This document shows positions 1 to 8,343 of a DNA stretch of 64,000 bases, piece after piece (the first letter of the stretch is position 1; the number at the start of each line of letters is the position of its first letter). The stretch covers positions 930,001 to 994,000 of the forward strand of contig NZ_CP042464.1 in assembly GCF_015074785.1 (NCBI RefSeq), given 5' to 3'. The DNA comes from Segatella copri (lineage in GTDB: Bacteria > Bacteroidota > Bacteroidia > Bacteroidales > Bacteroidaceae). The position numbers and the translations under genes are program-made. The notes below the pieces were generated by a model. That model saw only the letters and a list, made by a program, of their open reading frames with translations, searched no databases and was not told where the DNA came from.

Positions 1-777
1 TTCAGCCATGAAAATATGGTTGATGTCTTCAATCCATTCAGTCTTATCAATGCACTCGCTGATTCTAAACTGAGGAACTACTGGGCTTCTTCGGGTGCAA
101 CCTCGCTGCTTCCAAAGTTTGTGGATGACATGGAGATTCGTTTGAAGGATTTCGATCATAGTGCCCTCTTGGGCACTATCATAGAAACTTCTGACGTAAC
201 AGGCGGTGGAGCAGAGCTGTTTCTCTATCAGTCGGGCTATCTCACGATTAAGGGTTACATAAACGGAACTTATCTTCTTGGCATTCCTAACTTCGAGGTT
301 CGGCAAGCCTTGAATGAAATCGTGTTGCCAACGCTTGCCATGCGCAAGAATAATGACCTTCAATCTACCCAGGCATTTCTGAATGTTCACCTCAGCCTTG
401 GCAATCTTCCCGAAGCCATGAAATGCCTGAAGGCTCTCATAGCTGACGTGCCCTACAGCAACAAGAAGCTTGCCAGCATGGATATGGAGGAGCGCTACCG
501 ACTGATTATGAGCACCATATTCAATGCCATCGGCTGCCGGGTAGAAGTAGAAAAGATGATTGCTACGGGCAGAATAGATATGGTGGTAGAAACCACCAAC
601 TTCATCTATGTGCTGGAGTTGAAACTGAGCAACAACGGTGGCGTGGATGCTGCCACGGAGCAGATGAAAGCCAAGCAGTATGCCGAACCTTTCAAGGCTG
701 ATAAGCGCAAGGTAATTGCTCTTGCCATAGAACTGGATGATATGGGAAAGGGACTGGTTGATTGGAAGGAAGTATAA
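1..777 (+). CDS. AAA-ATPase-like / PD-(D/E)XK nuclease family protein, C-terminal part
   Basis: The reading frame is open from base 1 to a TAA at 775-777, so only the C-terminal ~258 residues are in the window. The last ~100 residues carry the nuclease-like core: a conserved Gly-Arg-Ile-Asp (ATGRIDMVVE) followed about 15 residues later by VLELKL, which fits the D...(E/D)xK pattern of the PD-(D/E)XK domain found at the end of Bacteroidota AAA-ATPase-like proteins (the PF09820/PF08011 architecture). The ATP-binding part would lie upstream, outside the window. These proteins are abundant paralogues in Prevotella and Bacteroides with no firm role. The gene converges on the fimbrial operon and ends before a shared hairpin terminator. 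The family assignment is from memory of the architecture. Confidence 0.75.
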   Translation, partial: FSHENMVDVFNPFSLINALADSKLRNYWASSGATSLLPKFVDDMEIRLKDFDHSALLGTIIETSDVTGGGAELFLYQSGYLTIKGYINGTYLLGIPNFEVRQALNEIVLPTLAMRKNNDLQSTQAFLNVHLSLGNLPEAMKCLKALIADVPYSNKKLASMDMEERYRLIMSTIFNAIGCRVEVEKMIATGRIDMVVETTNFIYVLELKLSNNGGVDAATEQMKAKQYAEPFKADKRKVIALAIELDDMGKGLVDWKEV

Positions 778-783
778 TAGTGC

Positions 784-830
784 AAAAAGGGTCTATACGC
801 CACCTATCATCGTGGCATATAGACCCTTGT
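784..830. terminator. Bidirectional hairpin terminator between convergent genes
   Basis: A stem at 789-826 (arms GGGTCTAT/ATAGACCC and GCCAC/GTGGC) is flanked by five A on the left and T-rich sequence on the right. It can therefore end both the nuclease-family gene and, better (T5 on the minus strand), the fimbrial operon. A second stem (GTTGCGG/CCCGCAAC) follows at 843-871. Confidence 0.7.
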
Positions 831-874
831 CGTTTAATGTTCGTTGCGGACGGAACTTTTCCGCCCGCAACGGC

Positions 875-2578
875 TTACTGCTTCTTCAAGGTAGGCAATG
901 CTCCTTTAAGTTCGTAACGCCACTTTGAACCTGCGTTCTGCAAGGCGGTGTTCATGGCATCGACGGCTTTCTGCCAGGTAACGATAGAGCCGTTCACCTC
1001 CGTGGCTCCGGTGCTTTCCCTATTGTAGCCGATGCCTTGTTCATGATTGTTCTTCCAATAGCAGGCGGTCATCACGGGGGCGTAGTTATTTCCCAAAAAG
1101 CCGCCGATATGTACTTGGCCAGTGCTACTACCCGTACTGGTTACGTTGCCCGTGGCATAGCAGGCAAGGAGGCTGCTTCCTGCGTTCATTCCCACCAGAC
1201 TGCCGCCAGCGATATTCTTTGCGGGGTTTATTTCTATGGTCACGTTGCCCGTGGCATAGCAAGCGGTCAGGGTGGCACTCGAATTCGTCTGACCTGTCAC
1301 GCCGCCGACATCGACCGTTCCCTTCACTGTGGCAGAGGAGCTGCATCCGGTGATGGAACCGCCTATTTGAACACCCACCACACCGCCGACATACACCGTG
1401 CCGCTGATGCTGCCCGACACCGAGCAGTTTTCAATGGTGCCATAGCTAGATCCTACCACGCCGCCAATACTGCCGCCATATATTTGATTGCTTGTTATCT
1501 GTACGCCCTCCATCACCACGTTCTTCACCGAACCAGCTCTATTGAGCCAGCCGAACAGACCCACACCTTCGTCATTTGTCGTAACGGTCAGCCCCGTGAT
1601 GGTATGGCCGCCACCGTCGAAGGTGCCGGTGTATGAGTTGCTGTAGCTTGTGCCTATCGGCGTCCAGTCTTTGCCTGTGAGGTCAATGTCTGTGTCGAGG
1701 GTAATGTTAATGTCGGTCTTACCTCCGTTCACTAATTTGGCTATATTCATCAGACCATCGGCGGAGGTCACGGTGTAGCTGCCGTCGTCCTCTATGATAT
1801 AGCCTTTTTCCGCAGCGAGGGACACGGTGTAGGTATATTCACCGCCAGCCTGCCAGTCGGCAGCATTCTTCATCTTATAAACGAAGGTCTTGCCGTTAGT
1901 GAAGGTGCAGGTAATGAATGCCGTGCCAGCTGCCACACTTTGCGGGGCTACAAGAGCGGTGTAGGTGTTGCTACCCTTGTCATACGGGACGATTATATCC
2001 GGGTTGTCGCCTTTGGTAGAGAGACCCGTCAGCTGCACGGATGCCAGCCCCTCGGTGTAGTCCGTCAGAACGATGGTCACCCGCGCCGTGCGGTGGGTGA
2101 AGCGGAGCGTGGGGCTACCGTAAGTCACCGTCTGTCCGTCGGCTACGATGAGGTCGCTGCCCTCAAAGTCTTTTTGGGCACTTTGGTTGGCTTTTACCTT
2201 TACCGCAGGTGGGGTTGTCTCGCCAGCGGTGTAGGGCCACCACGCCGTGACGGTGATGTTGTTGTGGTTGGTCCAGTAGTACGGGTCGGTGGAGGTCAGC
2301 GTGGCGCTGGTGGGGTCGGCGGTGGAGGGCGTCACGTTGTACGTCTTCACCGTGCCGTCCATCAGAACTGCCACGCTCTGCACACCCTCCCAATTGCCGT
2401 CCGCTGGGGCACGGGTGCCGGCGGTGGCTGTCGCGGCGGGGTTCAGCCCCGTGGCGGTGAAGACGATGGATGTGCCTTCCGCCCCTTCCGACAGCAAGCC
2501 CGCTTCATCCTGCGTGCAGGCGGCAAGGCCGAGCAGCAGGGCGAGGGCTGCGAATATATGAATGGTTGTTCGTTTCAT
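875..2578 (-). CDS. Fimbrillin-like lipoprotein with GLUG repeats (putative fimbrial tip/adhesin)
   Basis: 567 aa with a lipoprotein signal (residues 1-21, lipobox LLGLAAC, Cys21). Residues ~35-270 resemble the Mfa_like_1/fimbrillin fold; the stretches ITVTAWWPY and RFTHRTARV are also found in the upstream paralogue. Residues ~345-520 hold at least five GLUG-type repeats (pattern GGVVGxxxGTIENCxxxG) with regularly spaced Cys. The C-terminus repeats a module (WQKAVDAMNTAL...LPTLKKQ) that ends the paralogue too. It is the last gene of the minus-strand fimbrial operon, 22 bp after its paralogue. In Bacteroidales fimbrial loci such downstream proteins are thought to be accessory or tip subunits; that role is inferred. 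The 5' half is visibly more G+C-rich than neighbouring genes. Confidence 0.75.
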   Translation of the reverse strand: MKRTTIHIFAALALLLGLAACTQDEAGLLSEGAEGTSIVFTATGLNPAATATAGTRAPADGNWEGVQSVAVLMDGTVKTYNVTPSTADPTSATLTSTDPYYWTNHNNITVTAWWPYTAGETTPPAVKVKANQSAQKDFEGSDLIVADGQTVTYGSPTLRFTHRTARVTIVLTDYTEGLASVQLTGLSTKGDNPDIIVPYDKGSNTYTALVAPQSVAAGTAFITCTFTNGKTFVYKMKNAADWQAGGEYTYTVSLAAEKGYIIEDDGSYTVTSADGLMNIAKLVNGGKTDINITLDTDIDLTGKDWTPIGTSYSNSYTGTFDGGGHTITGLTVTTNDEGVGLFGWLNRAGSVKNVVMEGVQITSNQIYGGSIGGVVGSSYGTIENCSVSGSISGTVYVGGVVGVQIGGSITGCSSSATVKGTVDVGGVTGQTNSSATLTACYATGNVTIEINPAKNIAGGSLVGMNAGSSLLACYATGNVTSTGSSTGQVHIGGFLGNNYAPVMTACYWKNNHEQGIGYNRESTGATEVNGSIVTWQKAVDAMNTALQNAGSKWRYELKGALPTLKKQ

Positions 2579-2600
2579 GATGCGTGTTGTTTAGAGATTG

Positions 2601-4169
2601 TTATTGTTTCTTTTGCAGTACGGGCAGACCGTTGGTGCCTAGTGCCCACTGGTAGTCGCCAGCGGTGAGGGCGGTGTTCATGCCGTCGACGGCTGTCTGC
2701 CATTTCACTGTCGCGCCGTCCACCTTCGTGGCATCTACCGTTCCTCCTTCAATACGGAATACTCCTTGCCCGGCATTGCCTCCCCAATAACAGGAAGTTA
2801 TATCAGCGTAGTTATAACGCACTATAGCTCCATTGTTAGACTCTTTCAATGTGCCGTCGAACCAGCAAGCGATGATATCGCCATAATTTGATTCGGCTAT
2901 ACCACAAGTTCCACCATATGATGCAGAAATTTTTCCCGTCACAGAGCAGGCAATGATTTGGCCATGATTTCGGCCCACTATTCCAGCAGTATTTCCACTA
3001 CTGCCATACAGATTCACATCTATGAGTTGTAGGTTCTTTATCACTCCACGTTCACTTAAGAGTGAACCCAAAAATCCAGTATTATTCATTGCTGAAGAGT
3101 TAAATCCTGTAATGCGGTGTCCTTGTCCATTAAAGACGCCGGAGTAGAATGTAAATATGTCTGACCGTGTCCATTCCTTACCCGTCATGTCGATGTCGGC
3201 GGTGAGGGTGCAATTTATCGATTCATCTTTTTGTGAGGCTTCGTTCCATGCCAGCAGGCCGTCGGCGTTATAGACCGTGTAGGTCTTGGTGTTGCTGTCG
3301 TAGATGTAGCCCAAATCCTCGGCTGTGCCGCTCTCGCCGCCGCCGTCAGCCCAGCTGCCGATGGTGCAACCCTCTAACGTCAGGTCGGTGGCGTTCACCT
3401 TAACGGTGTAAGAATAGCGGTTACCAGCCTCTAATACGACGTTGTTCTGTGGACGGAAGTAGAAGGTTCCGCCGCCGAGTTCCACCTTGACGAACGACTT
3501 GCCTGCCGCAACGGTCTGCGGGGCGGTCAGTGCCTCGTAGGTGTTGCCGCTTGCGTTGTAGGTCTTGATGGCGGTCGGGTTGCCGTTATCGGCGGAAAGG
3601 CTCACGAGGCTCACCGTGGCACCGGCGACGCTCGTGAATCCCGTGCCGGGCTTCAGTTCGATTGCGACGCGTGCCGTGCGGTGGGTAAATCCAAGTGTCG
3701 GGTCGTCAAATTTCACCGTCTGGTTTTCGGCGGAAATGAAGTCGCTTTTCTGGAAGTCAGCCAATATGCTCTGGTCTTCGGCAACCTTCACGACAGGCAT
3801 CTGTGTGATGTCTGTATTATCCAAGGGCCACCATGCCGATACGGTAATCGGGTTGCGGCTGGTCCAGTAGTACGGGTCGTTCTCGCGTGAAAGCATGGCA
3901 CTCTTGTATCCGTCGGCATCCGTAGCCGTAACGGTGTATTCCTTTACCGCATCGCCAATCTTGAGTGCCACGGAAGTGACGCCCTGCCAGTCGCCGTCCA
4001 CGGTGGTACGGGTTGATGGCGTTGCCTCCACGGACAGTCCGGTGGCATGGATGACTATTGGGTATTCCTCTTTGGACAGACGGCTATCGTCAGCCAGTTC
4101 GTCCTGTGTGCAGGCGGCGAGGGCGAACAGCAGTGCGGTGGCTGCGGGGATTAATAATCTATGTCTCAT
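2601..4169 (-). CDS. Fimbrillin-like lipoprotein with degenerate GLUG repeats
   Basis: 522 aa. The lipoprotein signal ends at LLFALAAC (Cys19). The fimbrillin-like half (about residues 30-270) is clearly paralogous to the next gene: ITVSAWWP, LGFTHRTARV and the AAGKSF segment. The C-terminal half has weaker GLUG-like units (GIVGRNHGQIIACSVTG and similar) and ends in the shared WQTAVDGMNTAL module. The tandem paralogues probably arose by duplication followed by divergence of the repeat half, which would suit binding to different ligands. It lies 34 bp after the main fimbrillin gene and belongs to the same operon. Surface or tip function is an inference from family context. Confidence 0.75.
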   Translation of the reverse strand: MRHRLLIPAATALLFALAACTQDELADDSRLSKEEYPIVIHATGLSVEATPSTRTTVDGDWQGVTSVALKIGDAVKEYTVTATDADGYKSAMLSRENDPYYWTSRNPITVSAWWPLDNTDITQMPVVKVAEDQSILADFQKSDFISAENQTVKFDDPTLGFTHRTARVAIELKPGTGFTSVAGATVSLVSLSADNGNPTAIKTYNASGNTYEALTAPQTVAAGKSFVKVELGGGTFYFRPQNNVVLEAGNRYSYTVKVNATDLTLEGCTIGSWADGGGESGTAEDLGYIYDSNTKTYTVYNADGLLAWNEASQKDESINCTLTADIDMTGKEWTRSDIFTFYSGVFNGQGHRITGFNSSAMNNTGFLGSLLSERGVIKNLQLIDVNLYGSSGNTAGIVGRNHGQIIACSVTGKISASYGGTCGIAESNYGDIIACWFDGTLKESNNGAIVRYNYADITSCYWGGNAGQGVFRIEGGTVDATKVDGATVKWQTAVDGMNTALTAGDYQWALGTNGLPVLQKKQ

Positions 4170-4203
4170 AATTCTTCATTCTAATCAATTAATTATTAAT
4201 ATC

Positions 4204-5112
4204 TTACAGGTCAGCATCCACTTCTCCACCGTCTATATCGTTCCACTTTGCAATGGTGGCTTCGCTGACTTCAAGGACTTTGTTGCTCACCTTGACAGTA
4301 TAGGTGTAGTTGTTGCCCGTCAGCAGTGCGCCTTCGGGCACGGTGAGTGTGGCAGGATATTCCTGACCTTTGTAATTCACAACCAACGGCAGGGATGCAA
4401 CTGTCTGCGGGAAGAGGATGACCGATGACGTGAGATTGCCGTCTGCCAGATTCATGGACAGTTCTCCGGTCTGTGCACCGTTGTCTGCGGTGGCAATACC
4501 GTCGGCCGTGTTGAACGTACCAGTGAGTAACAATCCGTCCAGCTTGTAACGTTCGGGCTTGACCACGCTGAAATCCACACCATCGCCCGCCTCGAAGGTA
4601 AGGGTTATCCGGCTCATGCGGTGGTGGAAGGAGTTGTCTTCACCGCCTTTGTAGGTTTTGTCGGTAAAGCTCACCACCGGGCTGCTTTTGTCTCCCGTGG
4701 CTCCTGAAGCAAAGAGAAAGTCGATGGCAGGCTGGTTCTGCTGCGCCGTGGCATCGGTCGTGGCTGTGAGGATGCCTCCCGCCGCGTTGTACGGATAGTA
4801 GGCGCGGAAAGTATGGGGCTTTGCATCTTCGATATAGATGACCTTTCCTTCTGCCTCAAATTTCCCGTTCTTCAGGATGAAAGGCACGTTGCCGTACTGG
4901 GTATCGTTGTCGATATCGGTGATGCCGATACGGTCACCGTTGTCCCAAGTGGTTCCGCTGGCACGGGTGTTTACGCTGATACCACCAGTAAACTGCACGG
5001 CTACCTTACCATTTGCTGTTGTAGGAGCTGTATCTTCTGTACTGCATGAAACCATTGCACCTGCTAAGAGTGCAAGGGCGAAAAACTTCGTCATCTTTTT
5101 CATATTATCCAT
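4204..5112 (-). CDS. Fimbrillin family protein (Mfa_like_1), putative major fimbrial subunit
   Basis: 302 aa. The lipoprotein signal is MKKMTKFFALALLAGAMVSC, so Met4 (about 5103) may be the true start. The mature part has the family hallmarks: GDRIGITDID near residue 62, an aromatic AYYPYN strand near 107, the SRITLTFEAG strand, and a C-terminal NNYTYTVKVSN strand followed by WNDIDGGEVDADL. Bacteroidales fimbrillins are exported as lipoproteins, cleaved by an Arg-gingipain-like protease on the surface and polymerised by donor-strand exchange. It lies between the FimB/Mfa2-type anchor gene and two GLUG-bearing fimbrillin-like genes, the typical order of a short fimbrial locus. Confidence 0.85.
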   Translation of the reverse strand: MDNMKKMTKFFALALLAGAMVSCSTEDTAPTTANGKVAVQFTGGISVNTRASGTTWDNGDRIGITDIDNDTQYGNVPFILKNGKFEAEGKVIYIEDAKPHTFRAYYPYNAAGGILTATTDATAQQNQPAIDFLFASGATGDKSSPVVSFTDKTYKGGEDNSFHHRMSRITLTFEAGDGVDFSVVKPERYKLDGLLLTGTFNTADGIATADNGAQTGELSMNLADGNLTSSVILFPQTVASLPLVVNYKGQEYPATLTVPEGALLTGNNYTYTVKVSNKVLEVSEATIAKWNDIDGGEVDADL

Positions 5113-5131
5113 ATTTTAAAAGTTATTATTA

Positions 5132-6025
5132 TTATTTGGTTTCTACTTCATTGTTGAGGTTCGTCCAACCGTTGATGGTAGCTTCCAGATTCATCTTCGG
5201 CTGCATTTCTTCGTACTTGAACCTTAGCTCATACTTTCCACCAACATTCATCTTAGGAGCAGTGATGTCAAACTCCTGCAAGGTCTTGTCTGGGAGCTGT
5301 AGTCGGAGATAAATATGAGAGGCGGGGCTTCCCTGTATGGTTGGCATCAGTCGGATGACTTCCGATTTCAGGGTTGATTCCGTAGCCAGGAGGGTAGGGA
5401 GTTCCACTTCCGTTGGCTCTATGCTCGGCAAACCGTAGTCTCCATCACTGTTCTTCAGTGTTGGGAACAGGCACCCGGCACAATCCAACACCTTGCCACT
5501 CATCTCTGTGCCTTTCGGTATGTTCTCGATGATGATGATCAGTTCGGCAAGCACGCTCTTTATAGGGGTTTGCACCACATAGCTGCCTTCCTTGTTATCT
5601 ATCTTCACATCGGCAACTCCGAAATAGGCATTATGCTTCACATCTTTAGGATTGGTCAAACCTATCAGAATATTGTTCCAGTTGGTCAAAGACCGGGTCT
5701 GGTCAGTGGTGAAGAATGGCTCTATGAGATTGGTAATAGCCAATATCTGATAATGCCCTTCAGGAAGAGCGAAGCGTTGGCTTGCCACCTCCTGTGCACT
5801 GCCATATTGTTTTTCCTCTACAAGCGAGCCGTCATTGGCATTGAATATCCAGAGTTTCACATCCTTCACTTCCGTGCCTTGGTCAGCTTCATCTGCCCAA
5901 GTGAGCGATACCGACAAGCCGCTTTCTTCCTTGTCATCATGAACATCATGGTCGCAACTTGCCAACAGGCATGGGACGCATACCAGCACCCATAACCAAA
6001 TATTAAATCTTCTTTTTGCTTTCAT
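5132..6025 (-). CDS. FimB/Mfa2 family fimbrial anchor lipoprotein
   Basis: 297 aa with a lipoprotein signal ending CLLASC (Cys24). The pattern DVKLWIFNANDGSLVEEKQYG followed by LPEGHYQILAITN is typical of the FimB/Mfa2 family (PF08842). The C-terminal TINGWTNLNNEVE ends as in that family. FimB/Mfa2 proteins stay in the outer membrane, anchor the fimbria and limit its length. An IS982-family element has inserted only 10 bp upstream of the start codon (the duplicated target site is 6028-6035), so the gene is separated from the outer-membrane gene it used to follow by about 20 bp. The remaining leader GTAAGATAGAGA is partly IS-derived. Expression may be lost or changed. Confidence 0.85.
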   Translation of the reverse strand: MKAKRRFNIWLWVLVCVPCLLASCDHDVHDDKEESGLSVSLTWADEADQGTEVKDVKLWIFNANDGSLVEEKQYGSAQEVASQRFALPEGHYQILAITNLIEPFFTTDQTRSLTNWNNILIGLTNPKDVKHNAYFGVADVKIDNKEGSYVVQTPIKSVLAELIIIIENIPKGTEMSGKVLDCAGCLFPTLKNSDGDYGLPSIEPTEVELPTLLATESTLKSEVIRLMPTIQGSPASHIYLRLQLPDKTLQEFDITAPKMNVGGKYELRFKYEEMQPKMNLEATINGWTNLNNEVETK

Positions 6026-6027
6026 TC

Positions 6028-6035
6028 TCTATCTT
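6028..6035. repeat. Target-site duplication, left copy (TCTATCTT)
   Basis: The 8-bp word TCTATCTT directly abuts the left inverted repeat of the IS element and is repeated exactly at 7074-7081 outside the right repeat. Eight bases is in the range known for IS982-family elements. Its perfection suggests a recent insertion. Confidence 0.95.
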
Positions 6036-6094
6036 ACCTGTTGGCGGAATTAAAAAACCGCCTGAAAATTAGTATATTTTTATGGAGAAAAAAG

Positions 6095-6125
6095 TTGTGC
6101 ATCTCGTTGATTTTTAGTAACTTTG
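6095..6125 (+). promoter_or_regulatory. IS982 transposase promoter (Bacteroidota type)
   Basis: TTG at 6095-6097, a 20-bp gap, then TAACTTTG at 6118-6125. This is a full match to the Bacteroidota sigma-A promoter form and lies 35 bp before the transposase ATG. Confidence 0.75.
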
Positions 6126-6159
6126 TAGTGTCCAATTATAAAGTTATATATTTCACGCT

Positions 6160-7059
6160 ATGCACAACTTGTATGCAAATTTCGTAAAAATTCTTGAGAT
6201 ATGCAAGGATTTCTCCAAAAATTTAGTTAATGAGCTAGGAAATATTCCTCGCCCAGGAGTCGTACCACGTTTTTCAGACCTCGAAGTTGTTGCTTTGAGC
6301 TTGACAGCCGAGCATCTTAGCATCGACAGTGAAAACAACTTGTTCGATAGGCTGAAGGAGTATAAGGCAGATATGCCAAATCTGATTTCTCGACGCCAGT
6401 TCAATGACAGGCGAAAGTTCACTGCGGAACTATGTGAGAAGATTCGTAAGCGCATAGCGTCAAAGATGGATGGTGCAGAAGAATATTTCTGCATAGATTC
6501 CAAACCAATAGAGGTGTGTCGCTTGTCCAGAGGCTTGCGTTGCAAGATGAAAGGAACAGACGTAACAAACTCTCCTGCATTTGGCTATTGCGCTACTCAG
6601 AAGATATACTACTTTGGGTATAAACTCCACGCTGTCTGTGGGTTAAGTGGAGTTATCCACTCGTATGACCTGAGTCCAGCTAATGTTCATGACATTCATT
6701 TTCTTAAAGATGTAAAGTTTCAATTCCATGACTGTTGCATCCTTGGCGATCGAGCTTACCTCAGTGCGGAACTACAGCAAGACTTGTTTTCTTCTGTAGG
6801 CATCAAGTTGGAAGTTCCATATCGCTTGAACATGAAGAATTGGCGACCAACATTTAAGCCTTATGCTAAGGCGAGGAAGAGAATCGAGACAAATTTCTCT
6901 CAACTTTGTGATCACTTCATGCTCTTCCGAAACTATGCTAAGCAAACACTAGGACTGTTTACCCGAATCATCGGGAAAATCAGCGCATTTACAGTCTTGC
7001 AATATATTAATTATGTAAACAACAGACCGGTTGGCAGGGTTAAGTATGCGCTAAATTAA
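6160..7059 (+). CDS. IS982 family transposase
   Basis: 299 aa, the usual length for the family. Recognisable blocks are RFSDLEVVALSLTAE near residue 30, RRQFNDRRK near 73, the catalytic-domain start FCIDSKPIEVCR near 110 (first acidic residue), GYKLHAVCG, the second Asp in ILGDRAYLS near 195, and RKRIETNFSQL near 245 (Glu), giving the DDE arrangement. The frame is complete with no stop or frameshift. It has its own promoter and runs toward the outer-membrane gene on the other strand, so its transcript is antisense to the fimbrial operon. Confidence 0.95.
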   Translation: MHNLYANFVKILEICKDFSKNLVNELGNIPRPGVVPRFSDLEVVALSLTAEHLSIDSENNLFDRLKEYKADMPNLISRRQFNDRRKFTAELCEKIRKRIASKMDGAEEYFCIDSKPIEVCRLSRGLRCKMKGTDVTNSPAFGYCATQKIYYFGYKLHAVCGLSGVIHSYDLSPANVHDIHFLKDVKFQFHDCCILGDRAYLSAELQQDLFSSVGIKLEVPYRLNMKNWRPTFKPYAKARKRIETNFSQLCDHFMLFRNYAKQTLGLFTRIIGKISAFTVLQYINYVNNRPVGRVKYALN

Positions 7060-7073
7060 TTCCGCCAACGGGT

Positions 7074-7081
7074 TCTATCTT
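7074..7081. repeat. Target-site duplication, right copy (TCTATCTT)
   Basis: Exact copy of 6028-6035, directly outside the right inverted repeat. Removing the IS and one copy rebuilds an ordinary ~20-bp intergenic space between the outer-membrane gene and the FimB/Mfa2 gene. Confidence 0.95.
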
Positions 7082-7091
7082 GTTTTAGGAG

Positions 7092-7862
7092 TTACGGATG
7101 ATGATTGGTAAAAGGCAAGTTGATTCCTAATCTTATGCCACTTTCCCACAAGAAGTTGTTCTTATGCAGATATTCCGGCATTCCATCCATACGTTCGCCA
7201 GTAAGACGGGTCAAACCGGAATAGATACCAAGTTTTAAGCAAGAGGTCAGTTGGTAGCCAACCTGCAAGTCTGCGCCATACCCCAAATGCCAGTTGGTAG
7301 AACCTTTTATCACCTTAGCATCATCGGCTATAGTCTGAATATCAGCCTTGGTCGTTACTGCATAAATATGAGGTGATACTGCCAAATCCCATCGGCTGTC
7401 AGCTGTTTGAGGGAACAACCCAAGGAGGTTGATATTTACTCTGGCTCCATATTGTCCCATACAGACATGGCTTTTCAGATTGGCATACTCCCAACTGTCC
7501 ATGCCCAGGACACCTGCCTTGTAAAGCACACCGTCGCTACCCAACCAATAGTTACGTTCTACACAACAGTCTTGTGCCGACAAGTTCATTTCTCCATACT
7601 TGGCAGATAACTCAGCCGAGAAGATGGAGTTGAAACGATAGCCCCCATATAAGCCAGCAGCCCAACCGGGATGAGTCTTGTCGTGTCCGAAACTCGAGAA
7701 AGTAGAGAAGCCGAAAGGCATTCCACCCTCTACTCCTACATACCAGCCTTGCTGACCGGTCTTTCCATCTTCTCTTGCTTCTGCTTTCGCGAAAGAAAAT
7801 GGAAGAATTAAAGCAAGTGCTGCAACCAGTAATCGTTCTTTTCCAGTTAAATAATTTCTCAT
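7092..7862 (-). CDS. Outer-membrane beta-barrel protein heading the fimbrial operon
   Basis: 256 aa with an N-terminal signal peptide (hydrophobic segment VAALALILPFSFAKA, cleavage about residue 28). The mature protein has alternating aromatic strands (GWYVGVEGGMPFGF, AAGLYGGYRF, LGYGADLQVGYQL, ESGIRLGINLPF) typical of an eight-stranded outer-membrane barrel of the DUF3575/OmpA-barrel type. Such a barrel often precedes FimB/Mfa2-fimbrillin genes in Bacteroidales, and before the IS insertion it lay about 20 bp upstream of the FimB/Mfa2 gene here. It is now the only gene of the operon still joined to the upstream promoter region. The exact family is uncertain. Confidence 0.65.
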   Translation of the reverse strand: MRNYLTGKERLLVAALALILPFSFAKAEAREDGKTGQQGWYVGVEGGMPFGFSTFSSFGHDKTHPGWAAGLYGGYRFNSIFSAELSAKYGEMNLSAQDCCVERNYWLGSDGVLYKAGVLGMDSWEYANLKSHVCMGQYGARVNINLLGLFPQTADSRWDLAVSPHIYAVTTKADIQTIADDAKVIKGSTNWHLGYGADLQVGYQLTSCLKLGIYSGLTRLTGERMDGMPEYLHKNNFLWESGIRLGINLPFTNHHP

Positions 7863-7937
7863 ATTAATCTATTATGTTTTGATTATAATTTACAATATTT
7901 TAAATCCTTCATGATACAGATTGTAAAAATCCTGGTG

Positions 7938-7945
7938 CAAAGATA
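7938..7945 (-). promoter_or_regulatory. Likely -7 element of the fimbrial operon promoter
   Basis: The minus strand reads TATCTTTG 76 bp upstream of the outer-membrane gene start. No TTG is seen at the expected distance, so the -33 box is weak or the promoter is activator-dependent. Confidence 0.45.
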
Positions 7946-8117
7946 AGGTTTTTATTTGAAAGTGGGGGGTAATATTTGTTTTTTTAGGTATGATTTTTTG
8001 TTTTTTGGTGTCTCATTCGTGGGCAATGCGACACCTTGTTTGTATTTTTTAACGTTTTCCAGGCTCTATTCAAGCCCAGAATCTGTGTAAATCTTTAGCC
8101 GGTGTCCATTGGTTCAA

Positions 8118-8309
8118 TACGCCCTGAAAGGGCAAAAGCTCCTAGCCCAGGGCAGCGCCCTGGGTAATGTTGGCAAAAAACAAGGTCGCCCTGAAAGGGC
8201 AAAAGCTTTCAATTTCAAAGCTTTTGCCCTTTCAGGGCGACTTTGCTGAGTTTATTCTAAAACCCAGGGTGCTGCCCTGGGCTAGGAGCTTCTGCCCTTT
8301 CAGGGCGTA
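8118..8309. repeat. Nested palindromic (REP-like) intergenic element
   Basis: Two 48-bp arms (8118-8165 and 8262-8309) are inverted copies with two mismatches. Each combines a GCCCTGAAAGGGC unit with a CTAGCCCAGGGC unit. Between them a perfect 25-bp inverted repeat (8185-8209 and 8217-8241) with a 7-base loop repeats the GCCCTGAAAGGGC unit twice more. The whole 192 bp can fold as one long hairpin or as several. The same units recur at 52388-52510. It fills the space between the end of the DedA gene and the fimbrial promoter, with no coding potential. Confidence 0.85.
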
Positions 8310-8343
8310 TGGCATGTGGCTTGTGACACACCCTCATAGTTTC

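Larger units (their letters stand above)
6036..7073 (+). mobile_element. Complete IS982-family insertion sequence (1,038 bp)
   Basis: The ends are 18-bp terminal inverted repeats starting ACC (6036-6053) and matching 7056-7073 with one mismatch (ACCTGTTGG versus ACCCGTTGG). Both flanks carry the direct repeat TCTATCTT. One transposase gene fills the element. The left end also forms a small hairpin (GGCGG, A/T-rich loop, CCGCC). The element is oriented opposite to the fimbrial operon it interrupts. Intact ends, an intact transposase and a perfect target duplication indicate an active or recently active copy. Confidence 0.95.

Noticed and set aside
1940..2668. 242-codon open frame on the plus strand
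   Set aside because: Arises from the G+C-rich 5' half of the GLUG fimbrillin-like gene on the other strand; Arg/Gly-rich shadow.
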